Of a DNA stretch of 64,000 nucleotides, positions 32,101 to 47,100 are shown one piece after another. Below the pieces are notes generated by a model, which was not told the DNA's origin, ran no database searches, and saw only the letters and a list, made by a program, of their open reading frames with translations. Made by a program: the position numbers and the translations under genes. The DNA is from Siphonodentalium dalli (Eukaryota > Mollusca > Scaphopoda > Gadilida > Siphonodentaliidae). Location: assembly GCA_032622095.1 (NCBI GenBank), contig CP136065.1:206252151-206316150 (forward strand). Direction: 5' to 3'. How positions within the stretch are numbered: the stretch's first letter is position 1; the number at the start of each line of letters is the position of its first letter.

Positions 32101-35100
32101 AGACAAACAAACAGAGGTCTTCAAAATATATATGAGACTAGCAGGTTAGCCCGCCACTGGCGGCATTCGTCTCATGGTTTTGTTCAAAAAAGCAATTGCA
32201 ACAGCTTCCGAGACACGTGTGCTGCACCTAGGTGTAAAATTTCGTCGAAATCCGCCAGTTTTATACAATTTGACCTTGAATTGATCATTTTCAAGGTCAA
32301 GGTCAGGTCGGGGTCACAATTTGATCCGTCCATGACACTTCCAGCACAAAAGTACCCATAGGTAGCAAGTTTGAGCTCAATCGGTTCGAGTCTATAAAGG
32401 ACACGCACATATAGATAATTTGTGGGTACCCGTTTGAAGGTCAAGGTCACCTCGCGCGGAAAACTGACCCGATGAAATCTCCCCCGTTCCTTGGAAACCC
32501 TAAGTACGAAATAAAGTACGAAAGTTCGTCTCGAGACGGTCAATGGAGCCGTATGTATACTTGTCGTGTATATAGACGCTCTTTATCAACGACACTGCGG
32601 ATATGAACGCTCTTTAACTATCAACGCGATTAACCCCGCAGTGCGTTTTTTGTGACTGAGAGTGGAGAACAGGTGCTCTGAGCTTCTCCAAAACGCCGCG
32701 ATGACCATTCCCGTGGGTTTTTACCCTTTAATAGATAGGAAGTTTGAGGTAAATCGGTCCAGCCGTTTTCGAGTCTATAAAGGACAAACACATATATATA
32801 CAAAGTCTCAAAATATATAGTGACTAGCCGATGAGCCTGACGTTGTCCGGGTTATTCAAAAACCAAATTTCAAGTCGATAGCTCCACCCGTTTCCGAGAT
32901 CTGGTCTGCGCATGCGCGAAGCTGGCGTCGCACTGGCTCGGCGACCCGATATAATTCGTATCCGGGGCAAGATACATTCACATAGCAAATTTCAAGTCGA
33001 TAGCTCCACCCGTTTCCGAGATCTCGTCTGCGCATGCGCGAAGCGGGTGCCGCACGGGCTCGCCAATACGACAACGTCGACCGCCTGGTCAAACTACACA
33101 CACGTACCAAGTTTCTTCCCGATTGGTCGAGAATCGTAGATTTGTATAAATGACATACAAACAGAGGTCTTCAAAATATATATGAGACTAGCCGATGAGC
33201 CCGACGTTGTCCGGGTTATTCAAAAACCAAATTTCAAGTCGATAGCTCCACCCGTTTCCGAGATCTGGTCTGCGCATGCGCGAAGCTTGCGTCGCACGGG
33301 CTCGGCGACCCGATAAAAATCGTATCCGGGGCAAGATACATTCACATAGCAAATTTCAAGTCGATAGCTCCACCCGTTTCTGAGATGTCGTCTGCGCATG
33401 CGCTGCACGGGCGTCGCATGGGCTCGCCAATACGACAAGGATGACCGCCTGGTCAAACTGCACTCACGTACCAAGTTTCGTCCCGATCGGTCAACCCGTT
33501 TTCGATTCTATAAAGGACATACAGACAGACAAACAGAGGTCTTCAAAATATATAAGAGACTAGCCGATGAGCCCGACATTGTCCGGGCTATTCAAAAACC
33601 AAATTTCAAGTCGATAGCTCCACCCGTTTCCGAGATCTGGTCTGCGCATGCGCGAAGCTGGCGTTGCACGGGCTCGGCGACCCGATAAAATTCGTATCCG
33701 GGGCAAGATACATTCACATAGCAAATTTCAAGTCGATAGCTCAACCCGTTTCCGAGATCTCGTCTGCACGAAGCGGGCGCCGCACAGGCTCGCCAATACG
33801 ATGTCGACCGCCTGGTCAAACTACACACACGTACCAAGTTTCGTCCCGATCGGTCGAGAATCATAGATTTGTATAAATGACATACAGACAGACAAACAGA
33901 TGTCTTAAAAATATATAAGAGACTAGCCGATGAGCCTGACGTTGTCCGGGCTATTCAAAAACCAAATTTCAAGTCGATAGCTCTGCCCGTTTCCGAGATC
34001 TGGTCTGCGCATGCGCGAAGCTTGCGTCGCAGGGGCTCGGCGACCCGATCAAAATCGTGTCCGGGGCAAGATACATTCACATAGCAAATTTCAAGTCGAT
34101 AGCTCCACCCGTTTCCGAGATCTCGTCTGCGCATGCGCTGCACGGGCGTCGCACGGGCTCGCCAATACGACAACAACGACCGCCTGGTCAAACTACACAC
34201 ACGTACCAAGTATCTCCCCGCATAGGATAGCCAATAAATCTCCCCGCATAGGAAACCACTCAAAAGTATTGTTCCCGTATATCTCTCTGCAGATGCTAAT
34301 AACGTTGAATGGTAAACAAACGCTCTTTATAGCGATGCGTCAAAAACAAACGCTCATTAAATTATCACTTGATTAACCACCGCAGTGCCGTTTTTTGTGA
34401 CTGAGCGTGGAGAATGGGTGCTCTGGGCTTCTCCAAAATGTGACGACGACGATTCCCGTGGGATTTTACCTTTGGATAGGAAGTTTGGTCTCGATCGGTC
34501 AACCTGTTTTCGATTCTATAAAGGACATACAGACAGACAAACAGAGGTCTTCAAAATATATATGAGATTGGACTCAAGTGTAATGCCATTATGCTAAAGC
34601 AAGCTATTACACTTAAGCGCAATGTCATTATGCTTTAAAAGCATAATTAGTTTTCATAGTCTTAATTTACTACCTTACACATATAATGGTATCATCTAAG
34701 GTAAATATTCTGGGTGGAACTGCCTAAAATAAATATTTATTAAGAATTGGCTGCATCCATTTCAGCTTCAGGGGAGTTTTGAGAGATAGTATTTGAATTA
34801 CGCTTTTAGCACAATGGCATTACTTACATGTACATCTCTACCCTGTTGCGTTTAATTAAGAGCAATAGCCATAACAAGTTTTCACCCCTCGAAGATCAAA
34901 TGAAGTTCATACTCTGGTTGGGCTGGTTGTTTTATGTTTTCTAAAAGAATCTTGCCAGACAATCATCCTGCAGACTATACTATAAGAACTAAGGGGGTTT
35001 TGTTTATTGTGATCTTTAATTGCGCTTAACCCTTTCAGTGCCAGGGGCCGATCTCATCAGCCTTAATTTACGGTCTGTATAATCGGCCCTAAAAAAAATA

Positions 35101-38100
35101 AATAAATAAAGCATGCTATAGCGAATTTAAAAACAAACTGGATAAAAGCTTAGGGGCATGTTATAACTCAAAACTATCACCAATTATTCATAGTAATAAT
35201 TTTGATGCCCATGAAAAACGTAAGATTCCCTGGCACTAAACCTACAAAATAAGTCTGGCACTGAAAGAGTTAAAGAATAAAAGAAAAAATTATTAAAATT
35301 GTAAAAAAGTGTAAAAAATAATAACAAATGATGAAAAATTGTTAGGCCAATGCATTCTCTTATATATGCGAGGCGACCTATGGTCGACTCGCATATATAA
35401 GAGAATGCATTGGCACAGGGTATATGGGTTGATACAAAAATCGGACTTGGCACTGAAAGGGTTAAAGATATGGTAAGCGTTGGCAGTAGGTATTGCTGTT
35501 AAAATAGTCACATCCGTTAAAACCACCATAAACAGAAAGAATATTATAGACAAATATTTTTCTTATACCAAACATAAATATCGCATAAATTGCATGTTAT
35601 GTTCATGGTGGTACTCTGTTCTGGGCAATTCCATGCAGAACTGGACACAACCAGTCAACCACCAAAATTTCAAATTCATTCTCATGTCGTGTAGTCTTCT
35701 TCATAGTAAAGGGAAATTACTGTAATTTCATAACAAATAATGGACTTCAGCCTGGTTTGAGGCTGAACAAATTCTTGCCTCTCAGTAAATGATGGGGAAA
35801 ATTCTCCAGATTTTTTCCCTATTATCCTATAATTTAAGAAGCAGTGAATTTGTTCCATTTTATAATCTTGACCGATGAATTGTTACCAAATTGTTACCAG
35901 ATGTGATATTCGAATGGGCCAGTGGATAAGATAGAATCAACCTAGCGGCATGGCCGTTTGAAAATTGTCAATTTTTATGTAACGTCAGTCACATATTTCA
36001 TCTATATTATCCTGCCTGGAGAGGATTTTAAAGATAAACCATCACCCATCTAGTAAAAGCATGTCCTTGTAATGCAGAATAACACATATAGCTGGAATTA
36101 TCAGATCGATCAATGTAACTTACTTTCAGTGTGTAATTTCAAAGTATGTGTAACATCAGTCACGTGTAATGTGGGTGTAACGTCAGTCACGTGGCATGGG
36201 CGTATAAATTATTGCAAGCATTAGGCATTTTTTCAATGAAAATGCATTCGCATAGGGTTGACCTTGTTGTGTTTTATGATTTAATGAAGGTATATAAAAC
36301 TGATTCTACTTATACAAAATACACATTAATTGTGGGCGACATTAGACTTCGTCAGTGTCAGAGATCTTTCAACGTTTATACCTTCTTCAAATAAAACTCA
36401 ACAAAATAAACCCTTAATTCCTTCAAAAGTTAAAATAACTCAGATGAGTGTACCATTTTGCCATCTTCACTCCCACATAGGCGCATAATTTTAAAAGTAT
36501 ACTTTTTTGCAAGGGTCTCATATTACTTCTGATGAAATAAATTAAATATATCACATATTAATACTAATATAGATAGGTAAATATGGTTCCCATATTAACC
36601 CTTTGATAACGGGAGACTTGTTGATGAGTAGTCATTTGGAGGGATGTTCAGATAACAAGTTCAACAAATAGTCTATAATCTGAACATCCTTATATGGGAA
36701 TGGCCTGGGTTTTCTGAGTGAGACAGACTATACCCACACACTGTTCAGTTTAAGTTACCGATATACATGTACAATCGTCAACCGCTAGTAGCAACTTAAT
36801 AGTGAGGTGCCCAGTGTCAGTATATAGCAACTTAATAGTGAGGTGACCAGTGTCAGTATATAGCAACTTAATAGTGAGGTGCCCAGTGTCAGTATATAGC
36901 AACTTAATAGTGAGGTGCCCAGTGTCAGTATATAGCAACTTAATAGTGAGGTGACCACTGTCAGTATATAGCAACTTGATAGTGAGGTGACCAGTGTCAG
37001 TATATAGCAACTTAATAGTGAGGTGACCACTGTCAGTATATAGCAACTTGATAGTGAGGTGACCAGTGTCAGTATATAGCAACTTAATAGTGAGGTGACC
37101 ACTGTCAGTATATAGCAACTTGATAGTGAGGTGACCAGTGTCAGTATATAGCAACTTGATAGTGAGGTGACCACTGTCAGTTTTGATATCAGAGACTGAT
37201 TCAGCATGTTGAAAAACTGACGAAACTTGTGTTGTTATTGACAAGGTTAACAAGATATAAGTGCCAATGCAAAGCTTTTTTCACCAAATGTCACATTCAA
37301 ATGATTCTGAACTTTTAAAGCCATAGACAGGATTTTTTGGCTCTAAACCTAAAAAATAAGCCTTGCAAGGAAAGAGTTAACCAATCTTAAGTACTGCAGC
37401 ACCATGGTCCGAACTTGCTACATAGTAATCTTGGCTTAAATTGACATACTGTAAAACCAGGTGTCAAAACATACAAAGTTTAACTTTTTTAACTTGGCAT
37501 TTTCCAACATATATTTTGTTTGCATTGTTTTAAGGGCTGTAACATACTGGCATGTGAAAAAATCATACCTGATAAACATATTGCTCATCAAAATTTACAG
37601 CCTACATGTACATGGACACAACTACCTTGAACAAAACAAAGTAGCACTTGTAAGTAAAAATTTACCTTTGTCTGGTATCAAAATGTTAATGTAACGTCAG
37701 TCATGGTAACGTCAGTCACAGAAAAAAAAGGATGGCAATATTAAATGATTCCATCAATTAGCAAATACTTTAAGTTCTATTGAAGAGTATCCCTGTACAA
37801 ATTTTGGCAAACAAAAACTAATTCCAGAATGCCTGTAGTTTTGGAGAAAGGTAATATCTATATGGGTGCTCAAAATCCATGTCTTTTTTGTGTAACGTCA
37901 GTCACAACGTCATTTTCCCACATCTTTAATTAATCATGAAGGGAACTAGCACATTGGTATTATCACCTTGAAGCATCACCAAGAACTAACTTTATGACTA
38001 TTTTACAAGTATGAAGAACATAATGTTCCAGTTTTATTGGCTAATGAAGGAATGGAAAATTCATGTCGTAACATCAGTCACACATGGAATTGCCCTTCTA

Positions 38101-41100
38101 TGTAAATAAACGATATGTTATGTAAACAAACAGTACATAATGACATAAACACTCAACACCGGGCAGACCCCACGATTTGAACTTTGGTTAGAAATGCCAC
38201 CAAGTTGTTTACAATATTCCGGTGTAGTGCTCACTAATCTTCGCCTCTCACAAATTTGGTGTTGAATGGGTCACTGTGAATCACTCTCCTAAACAATTGC
38301 CAGGGTGTTGAGTGTTTTGCATATCACTCACTATTTGCATGTTGTATATAAACAATCGCTCGGCTCACACAAAGTGTGATTTGTGGATAGTATCGCATTC
38401 ATACTATTACTATACTATATTATTAGTATATTCTTGAGGAAATTTTCACAATTTGGTAACTGTTATTTCTAAATTAGCAACCTACTAGCTGGGGTACCCG
38501 GCATTGCTCGGGTGAAGAATGCATAATTTATCAGTTGCCCTTCAAGTCATATAAAAACATTATTACTCAATACTCTTCCGGGTTATAACGTTCAGCACCT
38601 ATTGCATGACTCCTCGGATAAAGTTACATCTATATTTTAAGTTGATAATAAATGCCCTTTATTTCTAAGTATTAATGCCTCTTTAAGATATTTGAGTCAA
38701 CAGTGCCTGTCCCGTGACATTCCCTGCATCATTATACTTTTGTGCACGAACATATTGTCTGGGCTGATAATAAACGCTCTTTATTGACAGTATAATGTTT
38801 TAGTGCCCCTTTATGTCATCTGAGGTCAAAGGCGCCTATCCCATGACAATCCCCTGGTCAGGTGACCCATCTGTATGAATTTCTGTAAGAAAGTAGAGGT
38901 GCCACGATTATTGATTTTGATAATCGATAATCGGTCATCAATAATTGACTATAATCGATTATTCGTACCTAATAACATCAGTGGAAGTATTCCATAATAT
39001 GGACTATTGGCTGGGTGCTGGTTAACTGCACTGTCGCTGGTTGATTGAGGCATCGGCTGATGTCATTTTTATGTTAATAAAGTGCATCATAAATCACTGT
39101 TAATGACCAATGAACACAATGTATTCAATACCAGCACAATTATCGGTGATGTTATAGTTATAATATTTGTGAGTTCATTAGAACGAACGTAGCTATTAAT
39201 TTCAGTGTTATGAATAGCCAAGCATACAAACAATATAAAAGTAGGAATGCAGCACGGATTGCCGACGGTTCCTAAAAAAAGGAAACTATAAGTCTCATCA
39301 AACTTCGAGAGAGTGGATAACAATCACAAAGGTGCCCCCACCCGCAAATTGCAGGACTCAGAATAAGTTAAGTATTTGATAATATCGAGTTTCATTCAGC
39401 ATTCACTGCATGATACGCGAAAGCCTGTACTAGTAACATCTAAGTATACTTATGCAAACAAAGTATGCTCGCAAATGATGTCACGGAGATCATCGTGGAT
39501 TAAAATGCCGTAGTTTCCCTCACAGTGGTTTCCAGAGAATGTCAATCAACTCCCCATTGGTTCAAACAGATTCAAGGGCAAGTGCATTCAGTTCATTGAA
39601 CACCGTGACAGTCGGCACATTTCAAAGCTGTAGTGCCGCATTTCAAGTATAAATATACAACGATGTCGCCATAAGTTCAAAGCTGTAGTGCCGCCAATTT
39701 GTATAATATACAACGACCTGAAAAGTAACCATGTCGCATCATCAAATGAACTGCCGACTGTTTGCAGCATAAGTTAGTAGTACTGATGTTGTCAGAATCT
39801 CTTTGATATGCGACCAAAGGTTGTTAACCCATAGGCTGTAGATTATACTGTGTAAAACAAACACGGTATTCAATAATACCCGGCATTTTCCGATGTCAAA
39901 ATAAATAATGCAGATTAATCGACAATAGAAATGGTAATCGATTATCGGCTTTATCAATGGTTCATCGATTATACAATTAATCGTGGCACCTCTATTGATA
40001 AGGAATGCTCTTTGTTGTTCATATTTGCCCCTTCAAGTCGTCTGAGGTCAACAGCATCTATCTCATGACACGCTACATGTCAATTTTCCCAGTGTTTAAA
40101 TTTTCACTGATCAGATTGCAACCATATTGAGTGTATAATTAATTATTTAGTTATATTAATCATTATGCGCTTTTAAGACATGTGAGGTCAACATGACATA
40201 TCTAATAAGATTCCCCGGGTCAAATTACCCATATGTACAAATTTTCAGCTCCGATGATCCAACTGTTTGGTCGTCTCTATCCAAAATATATACAAAAATT
40301 AATTAGTAGTGCCCTTTTAAGACATCAGAGCTGCCCTATCAAATAATTCTCTCTGGGTCAAAATACCCCTATATAAAACAATTCAGCTCCGATGGTCCAG
40401 CCGTTTGGTCGCATATAAGCAGGCAAACAAACGAACAAACAGAATTGAGTTTTATTAGTATTGATAATGAAGGCCATTCCTTGCTTTAAGCGCAATTGCT
40501 GCTCACATAATGTTACATGAATTGCTCGTAAGTCCAATTATTTAATAAATGTGAAAAGGGTCTCCCATAATATGGTTCACATAATGCCGACCGTTCGTCA
40601 TTCATCCCTATAGACACATGCTATCCTACACGATAACTTAAGTATTTTTTATTGGATTTGTTCGTATTTTATGTGCAGATTTATGACACATCCCTCACCT
40701 GTATAATTTTTGGTATCGATCGATTGGTATATTTTGAAATAATTAACACTTTCCATCCACCAATGGACATGTTCTATTCTATTTTTTGTGGGATTGTGTT
40801 CTTAATTTCTGTGCCGGTTTATGATGACACACTCTTCACCTGCATAGGTTTTTTTATATCAATTGGTTGATCGGTTTAGAAAAGAATTAACCCATCACAC
40901 GCATGCTATCCGATGCAATAAATCAAATACTTTTCTTCTGATCTGCCTCATATTCTTACCTAAGTTTGGCTATCCAATGTGACCAGTCAAATATTTTTCA
41001 ACCAGTCACTCTCATAATTCACATCTAGATTAACTATGACACACTCTTCAGCTGTATATATCTTTGTATCGATGTATCGTTTTTGACCCTACCTATAACC

Positions 41101-44100
41101 ATATCATGAAAACATGCTATCCATATCAATACTTTATCTGATTAGTCTCATATTTATACCTATACAAAGAAATGATGGAAACCTTTCCAAGCATCTCCAC
41201 ATTATGTGTTCAGGTATATATTCAGTATAGATCTAGTTAGTAGTGGGTTAAACATCTGTCGATCCAGATATTATAGTGATATTTTTAATGGTGAATATAC
41301 CGCTAGGTCGGTCAGAATGCACTGGTAGACAGAGATCCGAATTACAACAAATTGCTGAAGGCTGTTATATCTAGTATGTAGAACTAGCTCTCACGATTAT
41401 CGGATTTCTTGATTGTTTATAATTTAAGTTGATGAAGGGTGTAATTTCCACACCATCTGAAATATACCATAACAACAAACATTCCAATATCAAAGGTAAC
41501 CTTTCTTTTCAGGTGACCGGATCAAATAAGGGAATAGGCTACGCTTGCATCAAAGCACTATGCAAGGAATTTGATGGTGATGTCTTCCTCACCTGTAAGT
41601 CTTGCTACAGTCATTAATAATCTCGATCAATGTATTCTCTGTATCTGCATGAGTTTGGATATCGAATGTTCCAACTAATGTTAAGAATGTGTTTGACAAA
41701 TCATGAATCGGCCATCAAATCTTGTCATTAGGGTTGAATGGTAAAATTATGAAAGGGGTCATGAGTATAATCTTCAGGTCAGACAGTTCTGATATACAAC
41801 ATTTTCCCAATGCTGAATATCTTTCCCACCTCATTCCTCACCCTTATAACATGCTTTTTAACAACATGTTGTTCAATGAAATTTGACCATATTATCAACA
41901 CAAAGCCTCTTGATTTTAGAGTTATCCATCTTCATCCGCAATTTGGTCCGAGACTGTTGGCTCATCGACTTTTTACTGAGCCACTAATGAGCCTCGATGG
42001 TGAAAAACAATGGTTGTCAATATCAATAGCTAATAACACCGAGCTTTGATAGGTGGGTTCCTCGACTCGAATCAAGTATTTTTTACCCCCAAATCCAAAT
42101 AAATAGTAATTGAGGGGAGCTTAATCAGATTCAAGCCTTGAAATAGGGTGCCTGTCATTTGCAGAATGAGGTCCCCAGAGGATGAATTTAGTGATACTAC
42201 CCCGCATAGTGGGCTAGCATCACCAAATTCACCCTCTGGGAACCTCATTCTGCTGAGTTGTAAGCAGAATGAGGTCCCCAGAGGGTGAATTTGGTGATGC
42301 TAGCCCGCTATGCGGGGTAGAATCACTAAATTCACCCTCTGGGGACCTCATTCTGCAAATGACAGGCACCCTATTTCAAGGCTTAATCAGATTATGCGCC
42401 TTTAAACATTACTGTGGGTATTGTCTGATATAATGAAGCCTTGGTAGTATTTTTAATAAAAATCCATCATGACATTAACTGCTGGTTGAACTAGCCCATT
42501 TACACAAGGTACTGCCATCTTAAAACTGACTTCTACTGTAAATAATGCAGGTCAGTGACTGATAAGGCTTAGCACAGTTATACTACCATAAGAGATCGAT
42601 AAACAATAATAAAAAAAAAAATTCTTCGCAGTTCGGGTTGATAAAATTAGGGGCGGTGGTCTGGATGGGGGGGGGGGGGGGGGGGTGGTGCTGGTTACCA
42701 GAAACATCACTATTTATTTTCAGGGCTTCCAGGTAAGAGTGATTCAAGAAGTGAAGCACTGTACTCTTTTCGTTCTCAGTGTGAGTGTTCATTGCTTCAG
42801 TGAGCATGAACTAATTCTCATTTCTTATTAAAATGTCCAATTATTGCTCGGAAATGCACATTGATATGTCCCCCAACTCAGTACTGATTTTCGCCCATGT
42901 CGGTGTTCGAACCCATGGCAAGTCCAGATTGCGATGATGTTATCCAGAAATGATGCACTGTACTCTTATCGTTCTGATTTTCAGCCAGAAATGAGGAACG
43001 AGGCCAGGCTGCTTTGGCAGATTTGAAGAAGGAAAATATCAGCCCAAAATTTCACCAGCTAGATATTGATGATAAATCCAGTATAGAGCGATTGAGAGAT
43101 TTTCTAAAAAAAAATTATGGTGGACTGGATATTCTTATTAACAATGCTGGTATTGCATATAAGGTTAGTTGATTATCCTATTTCTTATAACTGATCTTGT
43201 TGATATTTGGTATTTGACAATTCTCAACCATGTCTTGATCGAGTTCAAAAACTAGACAAGGCTGCCTACTTTGGGCAGGCTACGGCCCTTAAATTGTTCA
43301 TTTTTACAAATTTTGATCGCGATAGCTCAATAACTGGCGAGGACTCCTCAGGACTGTTTGCTAGGGAATATATGTTGCAGTAATGCCCTAAATAATTGAC
43401 TCCTTAACCACAGCTATATCTCACTGAGAGCTTTCCAATGAATGGCAACAAGCCATATTTCCGACTAAATCCTGAAAAGTTACCCATAATTCTGCTATGG
43501 TTAAGGAGTCGATTATTTAGGGCATTACTATATGTGACCCGCCATATCAAATCCAGTCGTAAGCCGGGATTTTTTTTACCCTGTGCCAATGCATTCTCTT
43601 AGTATATGCGAGTCGACCATAGGTCGCCTCGCATATATAAGAGAATGCATTGGCCTAACAATTTTTTATCATTTTTTTTAAATAAATGTTTCTTACAATT
43701 TTTAGGACATAAAATAAAAAACATCCATTACCCTGCAGGGAGCCCCACACATATATAGAAGCATATAGAAGAGTGTCGTCTGCTCATGTTTGTCTGGGGC
43801 TCTGTATGGGTGAAATTATAAAATTGTTAAAGAATACAAGAAAAAATATTAAAATTGTAAAAAATTGCTAGGCCAATGCATTCTCTTATATATGCGAGGC
43901 GACCTATGGTCGACTCGCATATATAAGAGAATGCATTGGCACAGGGTAAAAAAAAATCCCGACTTACGACTGGATTTGATATGGCGGGTCACATATGGTA
44001 TGTCAGAATGTCAGACTTCACTAAGTTCACCCTCTGGGGACCTCATTATGCTACAGACACAATACATGTATATCCAGACTTGCCTATATCTCTGATGGTC

Positions 44101-47100
44101 TTGTTTTTCCGAAAAATGATACAGCATTTTGTATTGAATATAAGTATTCTATATGAAAATGAAATTCAGCCCTGTTAAAGAAAACATTTGGGACTTTTAT
44201 CAAGCATCGGAATGCAATGTCTGTATATATATACAGTAATGCTCTAATTAATCGACTCCCTAACCGCAGCAGAATTATGGGTAACTTTTCAGGGAGAGCT
44301 TTCCGATGAATGGCAACAAGCCATATTTCTGACTAAATCCTAAAAAGTTACCCATAATTCTGCTGTGGTTAAGAAGTCGATTACTTAGAGCATTACTGTA
44401 GTTCATTCAGGAGCTGGAGCTCTATTTGTGGCTTTAGCATCATTTTGCACTAAATTAGTGAGGGAGCTAGGCAATATTATAGCATTGCAGTTTCTGATTG
44501 GATGGGACACCACTGGGAGATTCCGGGTGTGTCTCTCTATGTTAGCGACATTTGCTGTGTGTTATTAACTTATTAGATTCACTATCTGTGGCTGCATTGT
44601 CTCACCTGTAATATGACATTTGCATGGTTAGCTGTGGTTGGTGGTGTTGCCCTTGTCCCTTGTCCATTTGCAATCTCCATATTGGTTGGACAATGATAAT
44701 GTGTCATAACTCCCTATTGCCGGGGGTAATAATATGTATATTGTGTCTCAGAGCATGTTGGTGGATTAATCGCTATATAGAACTAATTAATAATAATTAC
44801 ATGTATATGCAATTTTTTTATTTCTGTATTCCAGGGGAATTCCCCTGCTCCATTTGCTGAGCAAGCAGAAGTGACTGTCAACACCAATTTCTTCTCAACG
44901 CTTAATGCATGCAACATCTTATTTCCCATTCTTCGACCACATGCGAGGTAATCTACTAGAATGACTGTATTTTGAATATGATCTTATTTTCAGTTCTGTT
45001 ATTCAAACTATAGTGCTAAGTCACAGTGATATGACAATAGATACAAGTACTTAAGATATTCTACAGTTACATTTTCAATGTGATCAGATTTTTCCTGTTA
45101 ACTTGAGTCCAACATTTTGATTTCATGTAATTTATGTACATTAAAGATTCCCTGTCCAATTTGACACCATAAAACCATGGCTAACCTCCACCTGTACATT
45201 TTTTCTGCAAGAAAATATGTCAGACTGCTTTCAATTGAGCCACATGATATGGAACTCAAAGGCCATGCACTTTTACCCCCCCCCCCCCCCCCCCCAATTT
45301 GGTTATTCCAATATGCAGCCCTGGGAATTAGCCTAGGCAATAGGCAATGCCTAGGTAAAAGCAGAGGCAAAATCAGTTTGCCTAGGCAATATAAGTTCAT
45401 TGGGTTACTAAAATTGATTTGTGTCTATCAGAAATAGAACCTCTTTAGCCAAAATGACTTCCTTAAATCACTCTTTACATATATTGTCCTAAAATTGTTT
45501 CCATGGCACTGGGCCATTAACTAGCTAAGGGCACTAGTTTTGGAGATGATTTGTGGAATGTATATATATGATGAGTAGTGGCCTGGAAATGTTCTCCAAA
45601 ATAACTAAGCATTTCAGGTTATTATTGAATCATATTAATTTGAGATGGCAATATTGTTGCAAAATTGCCTAGGTAAAATCTGTTTTTGCCTACGCCAATT
45701 TCTTTCACCTAGGCAAAAATATTGCCTGGCAAATTTTCCTTAATTCCCAGGGCTGCAATATGGAATCCCTATGGGATGCTAGGATGTGAGGGGTATTAAG
45801 AAGAATTTCTTTGGTCATTCCTATATGGAATCCCTATGGGATGCTAGGATGTGAGGGGTATTAAGAATAATTTGTTCTATCTGACAAGTCATTACAAAGA
45901 CTGTACTGCTTAAAGATGTCCTGTCCAATTTGAAACCATAAAACCACCATCTGTATGTGTTATATTCCCAAAAATAATTAGAATGGACCCATGAGTCTAT
46001 TAATAGGAGAGTTTGATTGCCAGATATGGCCTTTCTAAAGAGGAAGAGATTAATTATATACCAAACAAAACTAGGTCAAGGTCACTGACCTTAGGTTACC
46101 ACCCAACCCGGAATTTCTCTAGAGAGAGAGAGTACAAGTACAAGATCCACTCAGTAAACATATCTGATTGCTGATCGTGACAATTCACCTGAAGAGCTTA
46201 ACCCTTTACCCAACAGAACGGCCCTGTGCCAATGCATTCTCTTATATATGCGAGTCGACCATAGGTCGCCTCGCATATATAAGAGAATGCATTGGCTTAA
46301 CACATTAAAAATTATAAAATTGTTAAAGAATGTAAGAAAAAATGGTAAAAAGTGTTAAAAAACAGATTTTTTAGGCCAATGCATTCTCTTATATATGCGA
46401 GGCGACCTATGGTCGACTCGCATATATAAGAGAATGCATTGGCACAGGGCATAACTGTAACTATCACAATGTGGTCAAGGATCCGGTTCCAATGATATCC
46501 ATATTTGTATGGTTCTATTGAGACAGACCGAAGATATTTTAGGCTGTTGAAGCTTTATTTGGCCGGTTTTGGCCGGTTTGTTGGGTAAAGGGTTAACCCA
46601 AGCAAAATCAGTTACACTATATTTTAATACGAAAAATATTGATACACCAACTACCAAATTGCTTTAGTTGCTTTAATGATACTTAACAAGCAATTTATTT
46701 ACGACAATTCATAATGACTTACGCTTTACTAAGACAGTTAGGCTTCCCTTGCTAAACTATAATCTTTTTAAAGAGGAAGATTTGACACATTGTGAATTTA
46801 GTAGCCTAACAAAAATTCCAATGATCGTCTCTTATAAAGAGCGTCCATGATTCCGTCGCCCAAAAGCGGACAATAAATTGCGTTCTCAAATATGAGCATT
46901 TGTGATTTTTGGCGAAATACTTTTGGATGATTTTGTGGATTTGCGCGATGCTTGTGCCATATGAATGATAGCCATTTCAGGTTTTTTTCCCCATTTTATT
47001 TGTGTCTGGTAAGCTGTAAATTAACTAAGGATATTTAGTTAGTTCCCATTTTACTTGTGTCTGGTAAGCTGAAAATTAACTAAGGATATTAGTTAGTGAC

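Noticed and set aside
31583-34376. Many 70-120-codon frames on both strands
   Set aside because: They recur with each satellite unit and result from its GC-rich, stop-poor sequence.
27814-40573. A single 12.7-kb element bounded by TATGGGAGG ends
   Set aside because: The flanking hexamers (GTATTC and ATATGG) do not match and the ends have different subterminal sequence, so these are likely separate truncated copies.
42895-42920. GTGTTCGAACCCA, a tRNA-like B box
   Set aside because: No A box at the right distance, no cloverleaf and no A-rich tail. Not enough for a tRNA or SINE.
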